Below, in pieces: positions 47,993-56,790 of a stretch of 64,000 bases of DNA. How positions within the stretch are numbered: position 1 is the stretch's first letter; every line of letters starts with the position of its first letter. Under the pieces are notes generated by a model, which was not told the origin of the DNA, did not search any database, and saw only the letters and a list, made by a program, of their open reading frames with translations. The position numbers and the translations under genes were made by a program. Source of the stretch: Paulinella micropora (taxonomy: Eukaryota > Cercozoa > Imbricatea > Euglyphida); assembly GCA_009731375.1 (NCBI GenBank), contig BJOX01000217.1:553186-617185 (forward strand), given 5' to 3'.

Positions 47993-49403
47993 GATTACAA
48001 CAGAAGATATATATCCTACATTTGGACTATATAATTTAGGACATAATAACATAAATATGTCTTTTGATGCTTATTTAGATAATGTGGGATGGAAATCAAG
48101 TTATGCGAATGCAAATTTCCAAATAGCAAAGATAAGTAATAAACTCGCTTTTAACTATAAGACAGGAATAGCAGTGGGGAGTGCTATAACATGGTCTGAG
48201 GCAATGAACATAGATAATACTGGATTAATAACAGCAAATGCGGGAATATCAACAACAACATTAGCAACAAGCGACAAAATAACAACAACACTAGGCAAAC
48301 CGATAATCATGGGCAACACAACAAAAGGAACTGGTGCGACAGGAGGCTTAGAGTTATACGGCACGGCGGCTAATGTAAACGGCGGTTATATACACGCATT
48401 TGTAAATACGTCCGTTTATCCAATTTTTCAACAATTAAACTGGAACCCAGACAATATAGGCTCAGTTTTTGATGCTTATTTTGATGGCACAAACTGGAAA
48501 TCAAGTTATTCTGGTTCAAACTTTATGATGTATAAAAATAGCAACAAACTCTCTTTTTATAATGATTCAGGAACAACGGCAGGAAGCAATATAACTTGGA
48601 CTGAGGCGATGAACATAAGCAATGCGGGAGTGATATCAGCAAATAGTGGAGCAAAGATAGTAGTTCAAAATTCAACAGATGGAGGAAGTAGCAGAGGTAT
48701 ATTTATGACTACGGTAAATGATACCGCTTGGGGGATTTATCTTTCCAATACTGCTGGAACAACGAATTCATTAAATAACGGAGGACCACCAGGTGGTTAT
48801 AACTTCACAGGCCCCGCGATTAGATTTAGAGTTTGGAATAGTTCAACTGCGGGTTTCGTGTGGGAAAATTCAGCCGAAACTCGCTTAATGTCTTTGAGAG
48901 GGAGTGATGGGCAGTTATGGGTTTCGTCTAATCCAGTTCAATATTCGGATAGACGGCTTAAAAGCGATATAAAAGAATGCTTAGGTTTAGACTTTATCAA
49001 CAAGTTAAATCCAGTATGTTATCGTATGATTGATGACAATAAGAAACAGAGAGCAGGTTTAATAGCACAGGATGTAGAAATCCTACTAACAGAAATGAAT
49101 ATGTTAGATTTTGGCGGATTTTCAAAGGAAAAAATAATGGTTCCGTGTCCAAAGCAAAAAGAAGAATGTGAGATGAAAGGAGAAAATTTAAGTATGTATG
49201 ATGTTAAAATGGTTGATAGTGGTGAGGTAAGTTACGCCATAGGCTATTCTGAGTTTATCGCACCATTAATTAAGGCCGTTCAACAATTATCGGAAAAGGT
49301 GATTAATTTAGAAAAAGAAAACAAAAATCTTATGAATATATTACAAGACCAAGCAAACCAATTAGCAGAAATCAGAGCAGTCGTTTTCCCTAATGCAAAC
49401 TAG
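47992..49403 (+). pseudogene. PLV fibre-like protein with S74 chaperone domain, 5'-truncated
   Basis: A structural protein, probably a virion fibre or receptor-binding trimer. The N-terminal part has two repeats of about 80 residues, each with a FDAY-x-D-x4-WKSSY core and an ITW-(ST)-EAMNI core. The C-terminus has YSDRRLKSDIKE, then LNPVCYR and GLIAQDVE. This is the intramolecular chaperone/auto-protease domain (Peptidase_S74; Ser-Asp and downstream Lys visible). A coiled coil follows to the stop. The upstream frame before about 47992 comes from antisense copia sequence, so the natural start is lost. The first internal ATG is at 48057. S74 fibres are known in PLVs and phages. The frame is otherwise open, so a truncated product is possible. 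Confidence 0.85.
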
Positions 49404-49735
49404 ATTACATCCACCACCTATTATGGATATGGATGGCGAACTAACTCCCGAATTAAAGTCTCGTGTTCATGAAGTAGAACTAAAGAATGAGGAAAAAAAA
49501 TAGAGCACGAATGGGAGGATAACTGGAATTGTTGTTGTATATCAAACAGACCGACAAACAGCAAACTTATTAGTATCTATTTCAAATGGCTATCATTATC
49601 GCTATTATATCCCTTTGTATCGTTAGACTATCTGATAGGAACTTGCCGTGTGCGGTTGCTAACACCTATGTTGGGCTTATAAGTTTATTAATAGGGATAG
49701 TGCTTCCATCGCCTTCTTCTTCAGGTAAGAAATGA
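49393..49735 (+). pseudogene. small two-helix membrane protein, frameshifted
   Basis: ATG at 49393 overlaps the fibre stop. The first 36 codons (MDGELTPELKSRVHEVELKN) end at a TAG right after an A8 run. The coding signal continues in another frame (EHEWEDNWNCCCISNRPTNS), then in a third from ATG 49586 (IIIAIISLCIVRLSDRN and YVGLISLLIGIVLPSP). Two hydrophobic helices end the protein. I infer one ancestral gene with two indels. The layout (charged N-terminus, CCC, two helices, PSP end) recalls small membrane proteins of PLVs and large DNA viruses, but this is from memory of the pattern, not a search. Confidence 0.5.
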
Positions 49736-49966
49736 ACACTCGTATAAATGTATGTTATACCAAGGACTATCACCAGCACAGATTAAAGGAATGGCTTCAT
49801 CAAAACTAACACACCAATTACTCATAGGCTTATACACACATTTAAATTTAGTGTCTATTCCTTTTTGAATACAATAAAAACAACTCTCATTCTTTTTTTC
49901 GCTTACCCGTGAGTAAAAGTCGCAGGCAGTCCGCGAAAATATTTTTGTTATTAAAAAGTTTATCAT
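49721..49966 (-). CDS. possible Cys-rich membrane-anchored small protein
   Basis: An 81-codon frame from ATG 49966 on the minus strand, opposite to its neighbours. MINFLITKIF is hydrophobic, then seven cysteines follow (ACDFYS, ESCFYC, FKCVY, NWCVSF, LICAGD, YECSF). The composition is unlike a random shadow frame and the plus strand here has no good frame. It may instead be non-coding. No family recognised. Confidence 0.35.
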   Translation of the reverse strand: MINFLITKIFSRTACDFYSRVSEKKNESCFYCIQKGIDTKFKCVYKPMSNWCVSFDEAIPLICAGDSPWYNIHLYECSFLT

Positions 49967-50022
49967 CAGTAGTATAATCACGGCTACTGAATATAAATAT
50001 CAGTGGATTATTTTTCTGAGCA

Positions 50023-50346
50023 ATGATTTTGCTGGAGGAAGCAAAACATTTAACAAGAACATTCAAATGTCGTTTCACACCAACCAAAATGAATGTTAAG
50101 TTTATCCACTATATGAACGACCAGACGGAAACAAAAACCAGAATTCTTTATATGGATAGACTTGGAATTATCGGAACATTCTCCGATAGTAATATAACAA
50201 ACATTTCAAACCTCAGTCATAATTTGGGTGTTGTTGGTTGGTCGGACGGGCAATATACATTTAAAGTCCTTGAAACTGACAGCGGAAATATTGACACAGG
50301 AAATTTAGCGGGAAGAATTGTTGTGTGTTTAGAATTCTTAGGGTAG
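50023..50346 (+). CDS. PLV protein of unknown function, 107 aa
   Basis: An intact frame from ATG 50023, predicted beta-rich (TKTRILYMDRLGIIGTF, SDGQYTFKVLETDSG, GRIVVCLEFLG). It lies between the membrane-protein gene and the packaging ATPase, all on one strand. A start at ATG 50089 is an alternative. The stop TAG at 50344 sits inside a perfect hairpin (50341-50359). I recognise no family. Confidence 0.6.
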   Translation: MILLEEAKHLTRTFKCRFTPTKMNVKFIHYMNDQTETKTRILYMDRLGIIGTFSDSNITNISNLSHNLGVVGWSDGQYTFKVLETDSGNIDTGNLAGRIVVCLEFLG

Positions 50347-50384
50347 GTGAAACCTACCCAGATTGTTGCGGATTTATCCGCAAC
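50341..50384 (+). terminator. double hairpin overlapping a stop codon
   Basis: GGGTAGGT-gaa-ACCTACCC (50341-50359, 8-bp stem containing the TAG stop) is followed by GTTGCGGAT-tt-ATCCGCAAC (50365-50384, 9-bp stem). Confidence 0.75.
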
Positions 50385-50396
50385 GAATTTCTTGCT

Positions 50397-50408
50397 TAAT
50401 AATATACG
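50397..50408 (+). promoter_or_regulatory. putative viral promoter motif, ATPase gene
   Basis: TTAATAATATACG lies directly before the ATG. It shares a T(T)AATATAC core with the genes starting at 51812 and 53567. Confidence 0.4.
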
Positions 50409-51201
50409 ATGCAAAAAATCAATAGCATTAAGGTGAAGCCAGTAAAACAAGAGGGTGATGGAAATAAAAAAGCAAAAGGTTATAAATTATTCAATGAGCC
50501 GCAGTCAAATATATTTCTACTCGCTCGCAAGAAGAGTGGCAAGACGACAGCACTCTTTGAAATACTGAAACGAACTACCGACAGAAAGACACGTATTGTC
50601 ATTATTGCTTCAACAATACACAAGGACTACATTTATAAAGAAATGGTAAAGCACTTTAAGAACAGGGGAAACCCGATGGCGGTATATACCTTTCTCAAAT
50701 CAGGTGGTGTAAATGTTATAGATTATGAGTTAGACAAACTGAATAAACAGGATGAGCAACACGAAGGAGAAATCAAAGATGAAGAACCGATGGAGAAACC
50801 ACGTTTTCTCTATTTTGGAAAAGAAAAGAAACAGATAAAGGAGGCAAAAGAACGGCCAAGTAAGTATATTTGTTTTGGACAATTTAGCAGGTGGATTAAG
50901 AGACAAGTCAGTGAGCGATTTGTTAAAAAAGAACAGACACTATAAATCAAAGGTGATTATGTCAAGCCAGTATCTGAACGACCTACGGCCAGAAGCCATT
51001 AAGCAGTTAGATTATTTATTAATCTTTCCAGGCCAGTCTCAGGATAAGATGGAACTCGTGTATAAACACTTAGACTTATCTTTTGACTTTGATTATTTTC
51101 TGGAAAAATATCACGAGGCGACGAGGGAGAGATTTAACATTTTATATGTTTCAAGTGTTGATGATGAATTACGTAAGAATTTTGACTATCGCTTGCGATA
51201 A
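50409..51201 (+). pseudogene. PLV genome-packaging ATPase (FtsK/A32 type), frameshifted
   Basis: Pumps DNA into the capsid in PLVs, virophages and large DNA viruses. Walker A is LLARKKSGKTTALFE (about residues 36-50). The Walker B region is FVLDNLAGGLRD, followed by the sensor-like IMSSQYLNDL and DYLLIFPGQ. The first frame runs 50409-50945. From about 50860 the coding signal moves by one base into the frame ending at 51201, so Walker B is only readable after the shift. The break is in TATATTTGTTTTGG. A sequencing error cannot be excluded. The stop TAA touches hairpin 51203-51261. Confidence 0.88.
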
Positions 51202-51202
51202 T

Positions 51203-51261
51203 GATATTTGACAATTTCACTCTCATTCGCTTTGCTCATTCTCGTTTATTGTCAAACATCG
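51203..51261 (+). terminator. long hairpin after ATPase gene (family H, forward)
   Basis: GATATTTGACAAT ... ATTGTCAAACATCG. It starts two bases after the ATPase stop and belongs to a hairpin family with GATATTTG at one end and CAAACATCG at the other. The upper stem/loop is TTTCACTCTCATTCGCTTTG. Confidence 0.8.
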
Positions 51262-51279
51262 AAACCATTAAAGCAAAAA

Positions 51280-51353
51280 CGATGTTTGTAAATTATCTCC
51301 AACACGTTGGAGATTCACGAAAAGCGTAGCGGAAGTGTGGATTTACAAATATC
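51280..51353 (-). terminator. long hairpin, inverted family H copy
   Basis: CGATGTTTGTAAAT ... ATTTACAAATATC, the same family in reverse orientation, 18 bp from 51203-51261. An inner stem CTCCAACACGTTGGAG is visible. Confidence 0.8.
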
Positions 51354-51367
51354 AAAAAAATAATTAT

Positions 51368-51384
51368 TTTTTTCTGTATTATAT
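51368..51384 (+). promoter_or_regulatory. putative viral promoter motif, basic protein gene
   Basis: TTTTTTTCTGTATTATAT immediately before ATGG. Confidence 0.4.
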
Positions 51385-51714
51385 ATGGTAGTTAAAACAA
51401 CTCGTGTTGAAGTCATTCCAACAATCGGCAAACGAACAACTAACTCAAGCACAATGGCTGGAGGTAAAAAGAAGACTGGTCGTAAGAAGAAGCAGGGAGG
51501 TAAGGGGCAGGCTGGCGGTAAAATTAACTGGCAAAAAGTGGGTAAAACCGCATTGGCTGTTAATAAATTTCTTCGCGATAACAAAGTAATCTCTAGGACT
51601 GCGGGAGCATTGAGCAGTATTGGAGTGCCTTACGCAGGTGCCGTCCAAAATACCGCTTCAAAACTCGGATATGGCAAGAGAAAGCAGAGGGGATGTGGCG
51701 CCTTGAAATTTTAG
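51385..51714 (+). CDS. basic core-like protein, 109 aa
   Basis: Lys/Gly-rich N-terminal half (AGGKKKTGRKKKQGGKGQAG), then an amphipathic/hydrophobic stretch (TALAVNKFLRDNKVISRTAG and LSSIGVPYAGAVQ) and a basic RKQRGCG end. Size and composition fit small DNA-binding or membrane-active core proteins of adenovirus/PLV-like viruses (inference from composition). An internal ATG at 51454 starts the AGGKKK part and is an alternative start. Intact. The stop TAG is directly followed by a hairpin. Confidence 0.7.
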   Translation: MVVKTTRVEVIPTIGKRTTNSSTMAGGKKKTGRKKKQGGKGQAGGKINWQKVGKTALAVNKFLRDNKVISRTAGALSSIGVPYAGAVQNTASKLGYGKRKQRGCGALKF

Positions 51715-51749
51715 TCCGCTTGCGGACAAATGGCACAACACTCGTGTTG
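51714..51749 (+). terminator. two short hairpins after the basic protein gene
   Basis: GTCCGC-tt-GCGGAC (51714-51727) begins on the last base of the stop codon. CAACAC-tc-GTGTTG is at 51736-51749. Confidence 0.65.
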
Positions 51750-51794
51750 CGTCTAATTCTAAAAGATATTTTGTTTGAAATTATGTTAAAATAT

Positions 51795-51811
51795 TTTTTT
51801 GTTAATATACA
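51795..51811 (+). promoter_or_regulatory. putative viral promoter motif
   Basis: TTTTTTGTTAATATACA directly precedes ATG 51812, almost identical to the motif before the penton-like gene. Confidence 0.45.
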
Positions 51812-52603
51812 ATGGTTGCTAAAACCAAAAAAACAAGTAAGATGAGACCACCGCGGGTTTATAAAAATAAAAGCGGGAGGCCGTATATTATCCAGAAGGG
51901 CAAAAAATATTATCTTAATTTTGGTAAGAAAACAAATGATATGAGCACGCTTCAAATTGTTAAACCTTTTATGAAATATCTAAATCCTCCTAAGACAAGG
52001 CGGGCACCTAAGCGAAAAGAAGACTTAAGAAAAGTCCAGAGTCTGTCAGAGATTGAACAGAATACGAGAACGGCAATGCAAGACCACTTAGACAAACTCA
52101 GAAAGGAGAAATACGAAAAGATTGATGAGATTGACCAAAAAGAGAAAAAAGCACAAGCCGATGCAGAAGAGGAAAAGAAGAGGCAAGAGAGAAAAGACAT
52201 AGCCGATGCAAAGGAAAGACAGGAAATAAAGGACAGGGAACATAAAAGAGAACTGGCGGAGATTAAAGAAAGACAGGAAGAAAAGGACAGGGAACTAAGA
52301 AGGGAACAAAAACTCATAGAGGATGTAAAATATGAACGACTACATAGACAGGGGTTATTGATGGCACAAGTTGCACCGCCAATTATAGCGAAACCAAATA
52401 AAACCGCAACTACATCTTCCCCAAAAATAACATATATAACTGACCAAGTAAATAGACAAGCAAAAGATTTGGAAGAAGAAAAGAGACGAAGAATTATTGA
52501 TGGAATGTTCGCTGAGAAAACGAGAAAAAATCGGCAAGATACTGGAAAAATGAGAAATCATGTAATAAATTATAATAAAACACCTTCAAAAAGCAGGCAT
52601 TAA
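51812..52603 (+). CDS. PLV coiled-coil protein, likely N-terminal part of the protease ORF
   Basis: 263 codons. The N-terminal 60 residues are basic with a small beta motif (YKNKSGRPYIIQKGKKYYLN). Residues about 75-190 are a highly charged coiled coil (EEEKKRQERKDIADAKERQE, REHKRELAEIKERQ). A basic C-terminus follows. The TAA at 52601 is followed in the same frame by 45 coding-like codons without an ATG, then the Pro/Gln-rich segment. The natural product may therefore have continued into the protease. If read as it stands, it is an independent structural protein. Confidence 0.65.
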   Translation: MVAKTKKTSKMRPPRVYKNKSGRPYIIQKGKKYYLNFGKKTNDMSTLQIVKPFMKYLNPPKTRRAPKRKEDLRKVQSLSEIEQNTRTAMQDHLDKLRKEKYEKIDEIDQKEKKAQADAEEEKKRQERKDIADAKERQEIKDREHKRELAEIKERQEEKDRELRREQKLIEDVKYERLHRQGLLMAQVAPPIIAKPNKTATTSSPKITYITDQVNRQAKDLEEEKRRRIIDGMFAEKTRKNRQDTGKMRNHVINYNKTPSKSRH

Positions 52604-53544
52604 TATTCCTATCATAAAAACAAAGGTTCAAAAGACTACGCCACTAGTTTAAAGAATTGGTTATACACACAAAAAATCACTGAAAACATATTATCGGTAA
52701 AAGATGGATGGGATAAACTAGACCGATTTACAACAACAATGATTGCTAAAAATAGAAGCAAAAAGAGAAAAGAAAAAAAAACTCCCGTAAATAGCACTCT
52801 ATCGCCAACAGACCAACAACCTTTTGAAACTTCGGATGCTAAACAACTTATATTTGAATTGACAAATCCAAAACCAGCGGAGACACTGCCAACAGGTGTA
52901 GCAACACCCACGAGCACAAGTTCTGCGGAGCCACAGCTTGAGGTGCCACAGCCAGAGCAACAGCCAGAGCAACCACAGCAACCAGAGCCACAGCAACCAG
53001 AGCCACAATCACAGCAACCAGAGCCACAGCAGGAGGGCGAGGGGCGAGGGCTAATGACGAATGAAATAGATGACATAATGAAAAATATGGATGGTATCTC
53101 AGAGCGATAGCCAGTGATGAAATTTACAAGTTGAAGCCAGGAAGCAGAAAGCGATGCGGATTTATTATGAATAATGACCCGAGCAACAGAAAAGGACAGC
53201 ACTGGATGGCTGTATGGATAAGTCTAGATAAAGATAGGAGTGTTGAAGTGTATGACCCGCTAGCACTTTACCAACCAACGGAAGACTTTCAACAACAAAC
53301 GAAACAACTAATAGACAGAAGCCACCCCGATAGTTATTTGTTAATGAAGGTTAATCAAGTAAAAGAGCAGAGCGATACCAGTGATACCTGCGGATGGTTT
53401 GCTATGAGGTTTTCAATGGAGCGGGCAAAAGGTATTAAATTCAAATTTGCCAGTGGCTATACAGACTTAAAAGAAGACGAAGCGGAGAAATTAAAAGCAC
53501 AGAACGGGTATGGAGATAGTGAGGGATTTAATACATTCATTTAA
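52604..53544 (+). pseudogene. PLV maturation cysteine protease (C48/adenain-like), broken
   Basis: In adenovirus and PLV relatives this enzyme processes capsid and core proteins. The region starts without an ATG (SLKNWLYTQKITENILSV). It passes through a Lys-rich segment and a Pro/Gln/Glu-rich linker (52930-53035), and reaches TAG at 53108. One base-shift earlier, near 53097, the frame continues as IASDEIYKLKPGSRKRCGFI. The catalytic triad is visible as GQHWMAVWI (His), VEVYDPLA (Asp) and SDTCGWFAMRF (Cys). The protease domain is about 140 residues and otherwise intact to TAA 53544. ATG 52739 could start a shorter product, but the frameshift separates it from the catalytic domain. Confidence 0.85.
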
Positions 53545-53550
53545 AAAATA

Positions 53551-53566
53551 TTATTTGTTATATACA
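53551..53566 (+). promoter_or_regulatory. putative viral promoter motif, penton-like gene
   Basis: TTATTTGTTATATACA directly before ATGG. Confidence 0.45.
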
Positions 53567-54373
53567 ATGGATTACAAAGGCGGTAGGTCAAGTAGTATCT
53601 ATTACATAAATAGTAAAAATAGGATAACAGGCACAGACTTTACATATGAAGTAAATATGAAGGGGCTAGACAATCCCACACACTGCAAAATACTTCATAT
53701 TTATGTGCCGAAGTCGTATTATTCGGTGGCTTCACCATATAATACTTTTACACTTAGCGAAAACGGGTACGAGGCTTTAATTACGATACCTGATGGAAAC
53801 TACACGATGAACAACTTAAAAAATAAACTGGCAGAGGTGCTAACCGCAGAAAGTCCAAATGACTATACATATGTTGTATCAAGTAATAATACCAACATAG
53901 ACCCAGAAGATGGAAAATTAACATTCAATGTTTCAAATAATGGAGGTATTCAACCGCGGTTTATATTCGATGGCGAGACCCGAATTCACGAAGTTATGGG
54001 ATTTGATAAAAACAGCACATATTTCTTCGCCAATAATTTTATTAAATCGCCAAATGTAATTATCCTAACTGGCGAAAAAACTTTATACCTTCAGTCAGAC
54101 CTTATAGGAGAAGGCGATAATCACGCGCTACAAGAAATATACACTTCTAGTGAAATACCTTTTGGTGCTGTTATTTATGATGGCTCAGGCTCTGAGTATG
54201 GAAAAAAATTATCTGCTAATTCAAATAATGTGTTTAGGTTTTACCTGACAGACGAAAACGACCAAGAAATAAATCTTAATGGGCTTGGAATTGTTATGAC
54301 ATTACTGGTTTATCGTGAAACTAATTATTTTAATTTATTTAATTCATTGTTTAATTTACTTAAATCGCGGTAA
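53567..54373 (+). CDS. PLV penton / minor capsid-like protein, 268 aa
   Basis: Start chosen at ATG 53567, which follows the shared promoter motif. The N-terminal region has SIYYINSKNRITGTDFTYEV, a strand-rich LHIYVPKSYYSV, and ITIPDGNYTMNNLKNKLAEV. This pattern (surface strand, then G-N-Y/T before an amphipathic helix) I associate with penton/minor capsid proteins of PLVs and relatives. The C-terminus ends in LVYRETNYFNLFN. Position next to protease and major capsid supports a virion role. Intact and long. The assignment is by pattern and synteny, not by a search. Confidence 0.65.
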   Translation: MDYKGGRSSSIYYINSKNRITGTDFTYEVNMKGLDNPTHCKILHIYVPKSYYSVASPYNTFTLSENGYEALITIPDGNYTMNNLKNKLAEVLTAESPNDYTYVVSSNNTNIDPEDGKLTFNVSNNGGIQPRFIFDGETRIHEVMGFDKNSTYFFANNFIKSPNVIILTGEKTLYLQSDLIGEGDNHALQEIYTSSEIPFGAVIYDGSGSEYGKKLSANSNNVFRFYLTDENDQEINLNGLGIVMTLLVYRETNYFNLFNSLFNLLKSR

Positions 54374-54384
54374 TGATATTTGAT

Positions 54385-54404
54385 TTAAATATAAGATATA
54401 ATAT
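54385..54404 (+). promoter_or_regulatory. AT-rich putative promoter, GIY-YIG gene
   Basis: TTAAATATAAGATATAATAT directly before ATG 54405. The preceding stop TAA plus TGATATTTG resembles the start of family H hairpins, but the second arm is missing. Confidence 0.35.
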
Positions 54405-55067
54405 ATGAATAAATATGACAGAAAGATATAAAAAGGAAAAATTTATCGTATTGTATCTGGCGAGGGAAAACAATACATAGGAAGTACTTGTGTTCCTTTA
54501 TCAAAGCGATTTTTCGAACATAAGAGCAAAGCAAAGACAAGACCAAGCACTCCGCTGTTCAAATACTTCAATAATATAGGATGGGAACATGCTCGTATAG
54601 TGCTTGTTGAAGAATACCCATGCAATAATAAAGAGCAATTGATATCAAGAGAGCAACATTGGATTGAGCAATTAAAACCAGAATTAAATAGTTATGATGC
54701 CGATGGCGAATGCGAACATGGGAAATATAAATATTATTGTGTTTTGTGTAAAGGAAAAGGAATATGTGAGCATTCAAAGAGAGAGGAAAGGTGTGTTGAA
54801 TGTAAGGGAACTCAAATATGTATCCACGACAAAATAAAGTCAAGATGTATTGAATGTAAAGGAAATAGTTTATGTATCCACCAAAAAAGAAAAGATATGT
54901 GTAAAGAATGTAAGCCGAACAACTTTTGCGAACACAACAAACAAAAAGGACATTGTGCGGAATGTGTCGCATGGCGATGTGAAACTTGTAATGTAAAACT
55001 TAGTAGTAAGCAAAGTTTTCATAATCATATTACTTCAAAAAGGCACATTAATAAGATTGATGAATAA
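54405..55067 (+). pseudogene. GIY-YIG endonuclease with zinc-ribbon repeats
   Basis: Single-strand-nicking homing-type nuclease fold. KIYRIVS (GIY strand) and QYIGST (YIG strand) lie at about residues 12-28, SKRFFEHK has the catalytic Arg, and VLVEEYPCNNKEQLISREQ follows. The second half is four to five Cys/His ribbons of the form C-x-H-x5-8-C-x2-C (GICEHSKREERCVECKG, QICIHDKIKSRCIECKG). A terminal C2H2-like unit ends it (CETCNVKL...FHNHITSKRH). An in-frame TAA at 54429 (codon 9) interrupts the N-terminus before the GIY motif. No ATG restores the GIY strand, so the gene is probably dead. Such nucleases are common mobile passengers in large DNA viruses. Confidence 0.85.
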
Positions 55068-55165
55068 TCAATAATTATTTTTGATTTAATTATTTTTTCT
55101 ATAAATATATATACTGGTGAATTAGTTAATTTACACTATTTCAAAAAAGAAAAACAAAAGCAAAA

Positions 55166-56646
55166 ATGCCGGTAATGTATGGTGGTGAGTTGATCCATCA
55201 CACTAAGGAACTGCTCACGGGTAAGTATGAGTTGAACAAACTTACCACTCGCGAAGGCTCGCAACCTGTCGCGCTTACTACTGCTGGTAGTATGGAAAAC
55301 ACCTTTGAAATTCCTACTAGTCCTTTGAACCTTGCGAGGAGTGTGTTGCGATTTACTTACACTCCGTCTGCTCCAGGTGCTGGTGGTCGCTACAATCGTG
55401 TCTAAATGGATTGTCTGAGTATGATTAAAACTATTGAACTGCGAAGCCGAAGCGGGCAGTATCTGTGTAATCTTCAACATGTGGGGAACTACACAAAGGT
55501 TATATGGAAACCAGAAATGAAGTATGAAAAATTTATGGCGCTTGAAAAGCATGGTGCTGGTGTGGGTAGCGGCGCTATGCTTCAAAAGTGTAATGCTGGA
55601 AAAGTTGAAATTGGAACCGTAGCAGACAGAAAAGGAATTACTGATGCGATCAATACTGCTGGAGTGATCGCCGCAGTTCAAACATACTACAAAGTGCCTC
55701 TTGTTAATGCACGCCGTTATGATGATACCGCTGTTGCCGATAGCAGTGCTGGGAATTATAGTTTGGTTAATGTTCCTTTTGAGGAGGCTAAGTATTTTGA
55801 AGGAGGAACTAACAATGGTGCCACCCCTGTTATTAATGTTAAGTTTCCTTTGGGTATGCTGTTTGGCACTATTTTGGAACTGGATAAGACTATTGGATTT
55901 AATGAAATTTTGGATATGCGGATTGTGTGGGCTGAAACTTCGCGCTCTTCATTCTATGGCACTGATGCGAGTTCAATTTGCACTGGCGCTGCCGCTACTA
56001 CCGCTGGTGCTATCGTCTCTAACCTAAATCTATTCCTTGCTGTTGAGACTGACCCGAATGTCATCCTCGGTGTCCAGCAAAAGATTGCGGGTGAAGGTTT
56101 TCCATTTAAGATTGAGTATCCTATCGCTTGGAAGCAGAACCTCTCAACACAAAGTCAAAATTATGTCGTAAAAATGAACCGCTCGCAGGGTGAAAGAATT
56201 CGTCGTATTTATACTTCCGCATTTCATAACACTGAGAGTGCTAATATTTCTTTTGATAATGACAACAGGGCGGATGCTAAAATTATTTCTAATTATACAA
56301 CACTGATGGTACCCGCCTTCAACAATTTGACATTGACACTTCTGAGAATGAAGACTATATGATTTTAAAGGATAAGTTGAAGGGAAGTGCTATCCTAAAC
56401 AGCGATGTCTATCATTACAACTGGTTCCATGTAGATACTTGGGACAATAACCGCCCGCTGTGCGATAAGGACACCGACGGCTATGAGGTGAGCGGTTTGA
56501 GTCTAGACACCGAGAGGCGATATGAATTCGTTTCAAATACGAGTTCTAATGTGAGTGGTGGTGGCATAACTTATCTTAACCATTACACATTCGCCATTCT
56601 TCAACGTAGTGTGCTTGTAAAGGGAATTGAAATTTTGATGAGTTGA
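55166..56646 (+). pseudogene. PLV major capsid protein (double jelly-roll), broken
   Basis: Forms the hexon-like capsid shell. The N-terminal MYGGELIHHTKELL, LTTREGSQPVALTTAGSMEN and FEIPTSPLNLARSVLRFTYT segments are the classic PLV major capsid start. The middle has VWKPEMKYEKF and QTYYKVPLVNARRYDD. The C-terminal block has DVYHYNWFHVDTWDN and SGLSLDTERRYEF. The length (about 493 codons) fits the family. An in-frame TAA at 55403-55405 interrupts after YNRV. Near 56325 the frame moves by one base (last frame 56359-56646). Both breaks lie inside conserved sequence. The AT-rich TATAAATATATATACTGG about 60 bp upstream is the likely promoter. The stop TGA is part of hairpin 56645-56698. Confidence 0.9.
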
Positions 56647-56698
56647 TATTTGTAAATTCACGCTCCCGCTACCGCTCCCGCGTGTTTTACAAACATCG
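56645..56698 (+). terminator. family H hairpin after the major capsid gene
   Basis: GATATTTGTAAATTCACGC ... GCGTGTTTTACAAACATCG with an inner TCCCGCTACCGCTCCCG. The TGA stop of the capsid gene overlaps its first two bases. Confidence 0.8.
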
Positions 56699-56790
56699 TT
56701 GTTTAATAAAATATTTTTTTAATGTTAATAATATAGGAAAACTATTTCAAAGGTTGAAATAGTTTGGGAGACGAAAGCAAAAGATCACGA

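Noticed and set aside
50860-50875. Programmed ribosomal frameshift in the packaging ATPase
   Set aside because: No clear slippery heptamer or downstream structure is visible, PLV ATPases are normally one frame, and neighbouring genes are also broken.
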